In this document: positions 21,064-27,747 of the stretch, piece after piece
Layout: every line of letters begins with the position of its first letter
How positions within the stretch are numbered: the stretch's first letter is position 1
IMG/VR virus record: IMGVR_UViG_3300030117_000512
Location: 1 to 42,892 of that record
Origin: a virus
DNA: 42,892 nucleotides
Strand: one strand, 5' to 3'
The notes under the pieces: generated by a model
Databases searched by the model: none
The model's input: only the letters and a program-made list of their open reading frames with translations
Told to the model about the DNA's origin: nothing
Position numbers and translations under genes: made by a program

Positions 21064-21423
21064 ATGAAAGCTTATTTCATAAATGCAAAAGACGAACTTA
21101 TAGTAGAAACTGACATCAAGAATTGGGATCATAAGAAAGAACTCATAGGTGCTCGTATGCTAGAGAGATACCCATACTCTGTAAATGGTAACGATCTATG
21201 GACAAACGAAGAAGCATTGTTTGGAGATTATTCATATGACTTTGTTATTGATAACTGTATCGTGCATGGTAACGCAGTAGTGCTAGGCACAGATGACGAG
21301 AAGCATGAATCCATAGATGTGAATCACTTGGCTTTGATCAATCTTAAATCAAGAGTTAAGTTCTTAGGCAAGAGATGGATTGATCATGATAAAATAAAGT
21401 TCCAAGTAATGGAATGGAAGTAA
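21064..21423 (+). CDS. Early hypothetical protein, DUF3846-like layout
   Basis: 119 aa. MKAYFINAKDELIVETDIKN start, NGNDLWTNEEALFGDYSYDF middle and IDNCIVHGNAVVLGTDDE later resemble the arrangement of DUF3846-type phage proteins (small beta-rich domain with a 'D-E-A-L' turn and a conserved G-x-A-x-V-x-G). The family match is weak. RBS GAGGAG. Function unknown. Confidence 0.6.
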   Translation: MKAYFINAKDELIVETDIKNWDHKKELIGARMLERYPYSVNGNDLWTNEEALFGDYSYDFVIDNCIVHGNAVVLGTDDEKHESIDVNHLALINLKSRVKFLGKRWIDHDKIKFQVMEWK

Positions 21424-21435
21424 GGAGTATCAGTA

Positions 21436-21522
21436 ATGTTTCCTAATGATAAAGATACATTAGTAATATTAATTGTGAGTGGAATAGTTATGCTATTCCT
21501 CTCATGCTACATGGGAGTGTAA
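21436..21522 (+). CDS. 28-aa single-TM microprotein
   Basis: MFPNDKDTLVILIVSGIVML then FLSCYMGV: a short acidic head and one membrane helix. AAGGAG lies 8 nt before the ATG, and the stop is 1 bp from the next gene's ATG. Very small membrane peptides of this kind may modulate the host envelope. No family recognised. Confidence 0.55.
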   Translation: MFPNDKDTLVILIVSGIVMLFLSCYMGV

Positions 21523-21523
21523 C

Positions 21524-22693
21524 ATGAATGTACTAAGTTTATTTGATGGCATGAGTTGTGGACAACTTGCCTTACAGAGGATAGGTGCAAAAGTAAACAA
21601 CTACTTTGCTTCAGAGATTGATCCATATGCAATCAAGATAGCCAAGAAAAACTTCCCTAATATGGTGCACGTAGGAGATGTAACCAATGTTATGAAAGGT
21701 ATTCCTATAGATAAGGTCAAGGATGATTGTCTGCTAGAAATGATGGCTACAGAGATAGACCTAATACTTGCAGGATCACCTTGCCAAGGTTTTTCTTTTG
21801 CTGGTAAACAACTTAATTTTGATGATCCTCGTAGCAAATTATTCTTTGAGTTTATTAGGATTGTTAATAATATCAATACGAGAAAAGCACAGTTGGGTAA
21901 ACCACAAGTCAAGTTCTTGTTAGAAAATGTGCGTATGAAGAAAGAGTCACAAGATGTGATTACAAAAGCTCTAGGTGTTGAGCCTATGCTAATCAACTCT
22001 GCTCTTGTATCAGCACAGAATCGTAACAGATTATATTGGACTAACATACCTAATGTTACACAACCACAAGACAAAGGTATTGTGTTGTCAGACATACTAG
22101 AAGACTTACCATTTGACGAGCCACCAAACTATCTCAAGGGCAAGTGGTGTGGCAGAGTGCGAGGAGATCTTGTCAAGTCTGTTGATGATGACAAAGCACA
22201 TTGTCTTACTGCGTCTATGTGGAAAGGTCAGATACCTACGTTTGTCAAAAGCAAGAAGCCTATACAAGTTGGTGTGGCTAGTGACATCAAAGGGTATGAC
22301 ATAATCAAACGAGTGTATTCGCCACAAGGCAAGTCACCTACACTTACGACCATGCAAGGTGGACACAGAGAACCTAAAGTTGCTATTGGTCGCATTGTTA
22401 ATCGTAGGCTAGACGAGAATGGTACTAGAAAAGATGATCAACTTGAGTTGCCTTTCACGAGACAACTTGAAGTGAGTGCAGATACAAAGTCTAACTGTCT
22501 TACCACAGTTCAGAAAGATAACGTGGTAGTTAGTGAGAACTTGTATAGAAAGCTTACACCACTAGAGTGTGAGAGACTACAAACTTTACCCGACAACTAC
22601 ACAGAAGGTGTTTCCAAGACTCAACGATACAAGATGATTGGTAACGGTTGGACAGTAGATGTCATAACACATATCTTGAAGGAGATTGTATAA
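21524..22693 (+). CDS. DNA (cytosine-5-)-methyltransferase
   Basis: 389 aa. Motif I LFDGMSCG (6-13), motif II-like ASEIDPYA, motif IV GSPCQGF with catalytic Cys87, motif VI ENV (134-136), motif VIII QNRNRLYW (165-172), a target-recognition region around 200-320, and motif X GNGWTVDV near the end. All main C5-MTase motifs are present, so it is probably active, transferring methyl from SAM to cytosine. No partner restriction enzyme is nearby, which suggests protection of phage DNA from host restriction. Target sequence cannot be read from the gene. Confidence 0.92.
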   Translation: MNVLSLFDGMSCGQLALQRIGAKVNNYFASEIDPYAIKIAKKNFPNMVHVGDVTNVMKGIPIDKVKDDCLLEMMATEIDLILAGSPCQGFSFAGKQLNFDDPRSKLFFEFIRIVNNINTRKAQLGKPQVKFLLENVRMKKESQDVITKALGVEPMLINSALVSAQNRNRLYWTNIPNVTQPQDKGIVLSDILEDLPFDEPPNYLKGKWCGRVRGDLVKSVDDDKAHCLTASMWKGQIPTFVKSKKPIQVGVASDIKGYDIIKRVYSPQGKSPTLTTMQGGHREPKVAIGRIVNRRLDENGTRKDDQLELPFTRQLEVSADTKSNCLTTVQKDNVVVSENLYRKLTPLECERLQTLPDNYTEGVSKTQRYKMIGNGWTVDVITHILKEIV

Positions 22694-22815
22694 TGTTTCA
22701 TAGAATAGTAGATTTTTTTAACGTTAACTATGGCGAAGGTACTAGATACGACCTAGACTATGGTAAATTATTAATTATAGCATTGTGTATTTACATAGCA
22801 GTAAAGGTGTCATGA
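22693..22815 (+). CDS. 40-aa single-TM microprotein
   Basis: MFHRIVDFFNVNYGEGTRYD then LDYGKLLIIALCIYIAVKVS: aromatic head and one C-terminal membrane helix. The ATG overlaps the methyltransferase stop (TAATG) with GGAG upstream; the stop overlaps the next ATG. No family recognised. It lies before a wall hydrolase and could help its export, but that is speculation. Confidence 0.6.
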   Translation: MFHRIVDFFNVNYGEGTRYDLDYGKLLIIALCIYIAVKVS

Positions 22816-23252
22816 TGATTATGGAAGCTCTAACGTGCCTAGCACTTAACGTCTATCACGAAGCTAAGAATCAAAGTTTCATTGGACAAGTGGCAGTTGC
22901 ACAAGTTGTGATGAACAGAGTCAAAGATTCACGATACCCTAACGATGTGTGTGATGTAGTCAAACAAGGTTTAACTTACAAGTGGAAGCCTACACTCCCT
23001 ATCAAGAACAGATGCCAATTTAGTTGGTACTGTGATGGTAAGAGTGATAAGCCACGAGAAGCTAAAGCATGGGAGACTGCCTTACACGTTGCTAATGGTG
23101 TGTACAATGGACACTTAGATGACTTTGTGGAAGGTGCTACACATTATCATGCTCACTATGTTAATCCTAGTTGGGCAGAAACAAAAACTTATATAACTAG
23201 AATAGATGACCACATATTTTATAGGTGGGATATTGAGAGAGGTAGAAAGTGA
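22812..23252 (+). CDS. SleB-like cell wall hydrolase
   Basis: 146 aa. LALNVYHEAKNQSFIGQVAV then AQVVMNRV carries the catalytic Glu17 (Y-H-E-A) of the SleB/Hydrolase_2 family, muralytic enzymes acting as transglycosylases or amidases. CQFSWYCDG and GATHYHAHYVNPSWA are further family marks. No signal peptide. Start 22812 overlaps the previous stop (ATGA). It is the second peptidoglycan enzyme of the phage; its place in the early block rather than the lysis cassette is notable. Confidence 0.88.
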   Translation: MMIMEALTCLALNVYHEAKNQSFIGQVAVAQVVMNRVKDSRYPNDVCDVVKQGLTYKWKPTLPIKNRCQFSWYCDGKSDKPREAKAWETALHVANGVYNGHLDDFVEGATHYHAHYVNPSWAETKTYITRIDDHIFYRWDIERGRK

Positions 23253-23386
23253 AACAAAAAAAGTATCACGATTGGGTTTACATGGCAGATGACTCAATGA
23301 ACAAAGTATTAAAAACAGTAGTGGTGGCACTTCATATCTATGGACTTTGGGTGTTCCTACAAGCGATATGGGAGAAGTATATATGA
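23249..23386 (+). CDS. 45-aa single-TM microprotein (GTG start)
   Basis: VKQKKYHDWVYMADDSMNKV then LKTVVVALHIYGLWVFLQAI and WEKYI: basic head and one membrane helix. GTG overlaps the hydrolase stop (GTGA), with GAGAGG upstream; the stop overlaps the next ATG. Likely coupled to the wall hydrolase. No family recognised. Confidence 0.6.
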   Translation: MKQKKYHDWVYMADDSMNKVLKTVVVALHIYGLWVFLQAIWEKYI

Positions 23387-23568
23387 ACTTAATAGAACTA
23401 GAGAAAAAAATAAAAGAGCATGAGATCATACAAAAGTTTAAGGATGGTGTTACGGATGCTATGTTACATGGCACGAGAGATGAAAAACAATCACATCATT
23501 ATTATAAACAAGGCTATGATTTTGGTATAGATTTGTTTTGTAAACAAGAGGAGTGGACACATGAATAA
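23383..23568 (+). CDS. Early hypothetical protein
   Basis: 61 aa from ATG 23383, chosen for its overlap with the previous stop and GGAGAAG upstream. MNLIELEKKIKEHEIIQKFK is helical; then EKQSHHYYKQGYDFGIDLFC. Soluble. No family recognised. Confidence 0.65.
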   Translation: MNLIELEKKIKEHEIIQKFKDGVTDAMLHGTRDEKQSHHYYKQGYDFGIDLFCKQEEWTHE

Positions 23569-23917
23569 AATAGTACACGATACATGGCAATCTGTCATGA
23601 ATCATGAACGCAATCCACTACGACACATACCTGATTTAAATACAAGGCATATGGTCATGCAAGTGTTAGCATGGATGTGGTGCATAGTATTTTCTATGTA
23701 CTTTGGGAGTATGTGGATTTTTGGAATAACTGCGATTGCTCATGTATTTATTATATGTGCAGTTGTAATAACAGTAGCTACCTTTGAGGCCGCAAAGCGA
23801 AAGCCTACATTCTTCTTAAAGAAAGGTTATCACACACCAAGTAGAAGTAGGTATATGTACTACAAAGGTAAAAGAATTAAATATGACGATAACGATAGAG
23901 GGGGAGAGCATGAATAG
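23561..23917 (+). CDS. Conserved two-TM phage membrane protein
   Basis: 118 aa. NHERNPLRHIPDLNTRHMVM leads into two membrane segments (about VLAWMWCIVFSMYFGSMW and GITAIAHVFIICAVVITVA), with a basic cytoplasmic tail. The 'N-P-L-R-H-I-P' head and 'W-M-W-C' turn recur in marine phage proteins. GAGGAG precedes the ATG. Possible role in membrane remodelling or exclusion; unknown. Confidence 0.7.
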   Translation: MNKIVHDTWQSVMNHERNPLRHIPDLNTRHMVMQVLAWMWCIVFSMYFGSMWIFGITAIAHVFIICAVVITVATFEAAKRKPTFFLKKGYHTPSRSRYMYYKGKRIKYDDNDRGGEHE

Positions 23918-24419
23918 ATTTATAATAGAACAAACACCATACTTAATATCAAGATCTTTATGTGATCAGCACATAGTAAAGATGCCACTAGAAGAAACAC
24001 AGATGCTTTGTACTGCTCTGTGGCATCGTGCTCCACATTTTGCTGAGAAGCATAACTTATACAAACCTGTTCACGAAAAGCATCCTTGCACATTGTGGGC
24101 GATGAAGAATCAGAGCAACTATGAGTTCGCCTGGTCTTTGCTTGGACATATGTTATATGAGTACGAGGACAGATTTAAGAAGAAGCATGGTTGTTCAGTG
24201 CATTATTTAACTTTACAAAAGGGTATATATCTAATGCCAAAAGGTAAAATGTCACCACACCCACAATGTTTCAGTGGACTAGATCATCTCAAGACAGACG
24301 AGTTTATGCCCATAGAAGCATACAGAAAATTTTATATTGTAGACAAATCTAGGTTTGCAAGGTATAACTATACAGAAAAACCACATTGGATGGAAGAAGA
24401 TGAACTTAAAAGAGCTTAG
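23910..24419 (+). CDS. Conserved phage protein with DQH motif
   Basis: 169 aa from ATG 23910 (RBS GGGGGAG; an upstream ATG has none). LCDQHIVKMPLEETQMLCTA then HPCTLWAMKNQSNYEFAWSL and SPHPQCFSG are conserved in many marine phages and a few bacteria. D-Q-H near the N terminus recalls pyrimidine-dimer glycosylases, but the rest does not fit clearly. A DNA- or nucleotide-related enzyme is possible. Next to integrase and replication genes. Confidence 0.7.
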   Translation: MNRFIIEQTPYLISRSLCDQHIVKMPLEETQMLCTALWHRAPHFAEKHNLYKPVHEKHPCTLWAMKNQSNYEFAWSLLGHMLYEYEDRFKKKHGCSVHYLTLQKGIYLMPKGKMSPHPQCFSGLDHLKTDEFMPIEAYRKFYIVDKSRFARYNYTEKPHWMEEDELKRA

Positions 24420-25293
24420 TGAAAAGTATTATTTATCTAGCGACTTCAGTAGTTTAGCAGATAAAACTAAAGTAGATTATCAATATTGTTGTTCAAGATT
24501 ATTGGACACTAAAGTTGATGGCAATTTGATGGCAAAAATGTGTCTTACAAAACTAAACGGTGCGATGGCTAGACGAGGGTATGAAGTGTGGCTATCTAGA
24601 GGTACTTTCTCAGCCAATGCTATATGTTCTGTGGCTAGAAAGATATATTCGTTTGCTATGGAGATGGGTTATGCAGAGTCTAACCCTTTTTCCACCTTCA
24701 AAAGAAAGACCACACAAGTTAGGAAGGTTGTTTGGACAAAAGAACAAGTCAAACAGTTTCTTGATACCTCTTATTCTAAGTTTAGATGGAGAAATATAGG
24801 TCTGATTGTGCAAATGGCATACGAGTGGTGTCAAAGAGTAGGCGATATGCGAATGTTGGAGTTTCAAAACATAGATTTTGACAAACAGATACTAAATTTA
24901 GAACAATCTAAGAGAAGAGCATTAGTTCATCTGCCAATAAGTGATTCTTTGTTAGAAATGTTACAACAACAGAGAGAAGAATTTGGTTTTCAGAAATATG
25001 TCGCACCATATCCCTATCCATTTCAAGGCTCATACAAGCCATATTCACTTACTAGGCTCTCAAAGGTAGCTAGAGATGTAATGAATGCCTCAGAGCTTCC
25101 CAAAGAGCTACGAATAGCCGATTTAAGACGGACAGGAACTACAGAAATGGTTGAGGCTGGTGTATCTATGGGTCAAATAATGTCTGTCACAGGTCACGCA
25201 AATCCAAGTAGTGTGAAGCCTTATATGAAAAATACTTTCGCATCTGCAGAAAGTGCGTTGACAAAAAGAGAAAGCTATGGTAAAAGCATTTAA
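24400..25293 (+). CDS. int: Tyrosine recombinase (phage integrase)
   Basis: 297 aa from ATG 24400 (GGAAGAAG upstream). N-terminal core-binding domain (1-110), catalytic domain (111-297). Arg146 in CQRVGDMR, Arg243 in ADLRR, His266 in VTGHANPSS and the nucleophile Tyr275 in KPYM are in place. Position 240, usually His of the H-x-x-R box, is Ala. The enzyme would join phage and host att sites, suggesting a temperate life style, though no repressor or attP was recognised. Pelagiphages and HMO-2011-type phages often carry such a gene. Confidence 0.88.
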   Translation: MNLKELSEKYYLSSDFSSLADKTKVDYQYCCSRLLDTKVDGNLMAKMCLTKLNGAMARRGYEVWLSRGTFSANAICSVARKIYSFAMEMGYAESNPFSTFKRKTTQVRKVVWTKEQVKQFLDTSYSKFRWRNIGLIVQMAYEWCQRVGDMRMLEFQNIDFDKQILNLEQSKRRALVHLPISDSLLEMLQQQREEFGFQKYVAPYPYPFQGSYKPYSLTRLSKVARDVMNASELPKELRIADLRRTGTTEMVEAGVSMGQIMSVTGHANPSSVKPYMKNTFASAESALTKRESYGKSI

Positions 25294-25313
25294 CTGCCGA
25301 GGGGGTCTAATAC

Positions 25314-26081
25314 ATGAAACTACAGAAAACGATAGACTCTACTGACCTAAAAGTAGGGCAAACTAAGAGAATGAACTGCCCAGTATGCGATGGAGATAAG
25401 ACTTTCACAATAACTAATGCGATGGGAAAGATAATTTGGAACTGCTACAAGGCATCTTGTAAAGTTTCAGGTGCAAAAACAGGAAACGTATCAGCCGAGA
25501 CTATAGAGAAAGCCATGCTAGGTAAAAACGTCATAGACTATGACGAATTTGAACTGCCTAGTTACATTGTTTATGGTGGTCTGCGAGTTCAAGTCAAAAA
25601 ATTTGCATACGACTATAAGTTAGTTCCTGGAAGTGTGCCTCTTTACTTTGATGTGAAAGAAAACAGAATAGTATTTCTCATTCGTGATGGCAAACGAGTT
25701 GTAGATGCGATTGGTCGTGCTACAGACAGAAGACAACCTAAATGGAAGAGATACGGAAAAAGTGACACACCATACAGTTTTGGTAGTGGTAGTGTTGCAG
25801 TAATTGTTGAGGATTGCATAAGTGCTACGGTCATAGGAAGCCACAGAGTTCGTGGGGTAGCTTTGCTTGGCACAACACTATCTGATGCACATAGAGATTT
25901 TCTCATGCAGTTCTCAACAATCATAGTAGCCTTAGACCCCGATGCACTACGTAAAACACTTAGTATTGCTAACGAGCTACGAGCCTACAAGAATAATGTA
26001 AAAGTTTTAAAGCTAAAAGATGATCTAAAATATCGTAATGAAGAAGATATAAATAATCTAAATAAACTCATAGGAGATTGA
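25314..26081 (+). CDS. DNA primase (T7 gp4 N-terminal type)
   Basis: 255 aa. Zinc site Cys22, Cys25, Cys44, Cys49 (NCPVC ... NCYKASC). The TOPRIM core has E166 (VAVIVEDC) and D208-x-D210 (IVALDPDA), binding the metal ions for primer synthesis. T7 fuses this with the helicase; here the next gene is the helicase. Residues 72-77 (N-V-I-D-Y-D), between zinc and RNA-polymerase domains, are encoded by palindrome copy 7. AGGGGG precedes the ATG. Confidence 0.88.
   Translation: MKLQKTIDSTDLKVGQTKRMNCPVCDGDKTFTITNAMGKIIWNCYKASCKVSGAKTGNVSAETIEKAMLGKNVIDYDEFELPSYIVYGGLRVQVKKFAYDYKLVPGSVPLYFDVKENRIVFLIRDGKRVVDAIGRATDRRQPKWKRYGKSDTPYSFGSGSVAVIVEDCISATVIGSHRVRGVALLGTTLSDAHRDFLMQFSTIIVALDPDALRKTLSIANELRAYKNNVKVLKLKDDLKYRNEEDINNLNKLIGD
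25530..25544. promoter_or_regulatory. GTCATAG palindrome, copy 7 (inside primase)
   Basis: GTCATAG-A-CTATGAC preceded by AAAAAC and followed by GAATTT, the same flanks as copy 6, although this copy is coding sequence 6.5 kb away. Confidence 0.75.
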
Positions 26082-26083
26082 TA

Positions 26084-27307
26084 ATGGAGTTATCATTAAT
26101 AAGAAGCCTAATGGACAAAGGCTTCTATGACGAACATAAAGGCTCAAAGTGTCCAACTAGACTTTTTAGTAAAGACGTACAGAAGATAAAGAAGACAATA
26201 GATAATGCTATGGAGTCCTATAATAGAACAGTCACCCCAGAAGAGATAGAAGCATTATTCTTTGCACAAAACCCATCAATTACAACTGCACAGAAAACTG
26301 CTTATAGTGGTTTGTTTGCATCTATCAAGAGAGAGAAACCTATGGGTAAAGATATCTCACAAGAGATACTATCCAAGTTATTCAGACAAGTTGTTGGAGA
26401 AGATGTAGCCAACCTAGGCTTTGAGTATGTCAATGGCACAAAGAACTCACTAGAGCCTCTTAGAAACATATTAGAAAATCACGCAGATGACTTTACACCA
26501 AACCTAAACATAGAATGGGATGACATAAGTCTTGAGTGTTTGCTTACCAAGAATGACTTGGAGACAAAGTGGTCGTTCAACATACCTACGCTAGTGTCTA
26601 AACTAGAGGGAGTGAATGGTGGGCATCTGATAGAAGTGGGTGCTAGACCTAATACTGGAAAAACTTCCTTTCATGCATCACTCATAGCAAGTGAGAATGG
26701 TTTTGCTAGACAAGGAGCATTATGTATAGTCTTGTGTAACGAGGAGTCATCCTACAGAGTTGGCTCAAGGTATCTGACTGCGGCCACTGGAATGAATATG
26801 TTTCAGATAAAAGAAAACATGGCACGAGCAAAAGAGCTTTACACACCTGTAAAGAACAACATCAAGATAAAAGATGCGATGAACAAAGACATGAATTGGG
26901 TAGAGAGTGTCTGTAAAACTTACAAGCCTGATGTTGTAGTTCTAGACATGGGTGACAAGTTTGTCTCTCATGGTAGCTTTGCAAGACAAGACGAAGCACT
27001 CAAAGCTAACGCAGTCCATGCTAGGCAGATAGCCAAAGCACATGGGTGTGCGATGTTCTATATGTCACAGTTATCAGCAGAAGCTGAAGGTAAAGTATTA
27101 CTCAACCAAGCCATGATGGAAGGCAGTCGTACAGGTAAAGCTGCAGAAGCTGACGTGATGATATTGATAGCGAAGAATCCACCCGTAGAGGGAAAGGATG
27201 AAGATGATCTACAAAGACATCTCAACGTTGTGAAGAACAAGGTCACTGGATGGCATGGTAAGATTGTCTGCGAGTTGGACTACAAGACTGCGAGGTATCA
27301 AGCTTGA
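26084..27307 (+). CDS. Replicative DNA helicase (DnaB/T7 gp4 C-terminal type)
   Basis: 407 aa from ATG 26084, preceded by TAGGAG; a TTG two codons earlier is less likely. The N-terminal half is helical. The RecA-like domain has Walker A GARPNTGKTS (about 186-195) and Walker B PDVVVLDMGD, with later SQLS and the C-terminal K-N-x-x-T-G segment typical of the SF4 family. It would form a hexamer unwinding the fork with the separate primase. Confidence 0.9.
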   Translation: MELSLIRSLMDKGFYDEHKGSKCPTRLFSKDVQKIKKTIDNAMESYNRTVTPEEIEALFFAQNPSITTAQKTAYSGLFASIKREKPMGKDISQEILSKLFRQVVGEDVANLGFEYVNGTKNSLEPLRNILENHADDFTPNLNIEWDDISLECLLTKNDLETKWSFNIPTLVSKLEGVNGGHLIEVGARPNTGKTSFHASLIASENGFARQGALCIVLCNEESSYRVGSRYLTAATGMNMFQIKENMARAKELYTPVKNNIKIKDAMNKDMNWVESVCKTYKPDVVVLDMGDKFVSHGSFARQDEALKANAVHARQIAKAHGCAMFYMSQLSAEAEGKVLLNQAMMEGSRTGKAAEADVMILIAKNPPVEGKDEDDLQRHLNVVKNKVTGWHGKIVCELDYKTARYQA

Positions 27308-27747
27308 GCCAATATCCACTCTTCAAAGAATTACCTGAACTTGAAGATCCTATTGAAGATGGAGTAGTATGCATCAAGTGTGGTATAAGACAACCCATCT
27401 CAAAGTTTTCTGTTATGAAAGCTGGAGAGATAAAACGAACTTGTAGATCTTGTAGAAGAGGACATAGACAAGTAATACAAAAACTAAGATCAGAAAACGA
27501 GTATCCTAATCAGGACTATTCTTGTGCTATATGTAATAGAACTTTAGACGAGTTAAGTAAGTTTGGACAAATAAGATTGAAGTCGTGGGTTCTTGATCAT
27601 TGCCATGATACGAATACATTTCGTGGATGGATATGTCACAAGTGTAATACTGGACTTGGGGGGTTCTCAGATAGTTTGACTATTTTAAAGAAAGCAGTTA
27701 CATATTTAACAAAACATAGGGAGAAGTTAGATGAAACTAACGATTGA
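27304..27747 (+). CDS. Recombination endonuclease VII-like Holliday junction resolvase
   Basis: 147 aa from a TTG at 27304 that overlaps the helicase stop (TTGA) with GAGG upstream; no ATG is available before the zinc motifs. N-terminal extra zinc ribbon: Cys23, Cys26, Cys47, Cys50. Endonuclease VII domain: Cys74, Cys77, D98, H99 and H101 (LDHCHD), Cys111, Cys114, N115 (CHKCNTGLGGF). In T4 this nuclease cuts branched DNA before packaging. It sits between helicase and polymerase genes. Confidence 0.9.
   Translation: MSQYPLFKELPELEDPIEDGVVCIKCGIRQPISKFSVMKAGEIKRTCRSCRRGHRQVIQKLRSENEYPNQDYSCAICNRTLDELSKFGQIRLKSWVLDHCHDTNTFRGWICHKCNTGLGGFSDSLTILKKAVTYLTKHREKLDETND

Noticed and set aside
21601-22095. 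164-aa minus-strand frame
   Set aside because: Lies wholly inside the cytosine methyltransferase, whose motifs are all intact.
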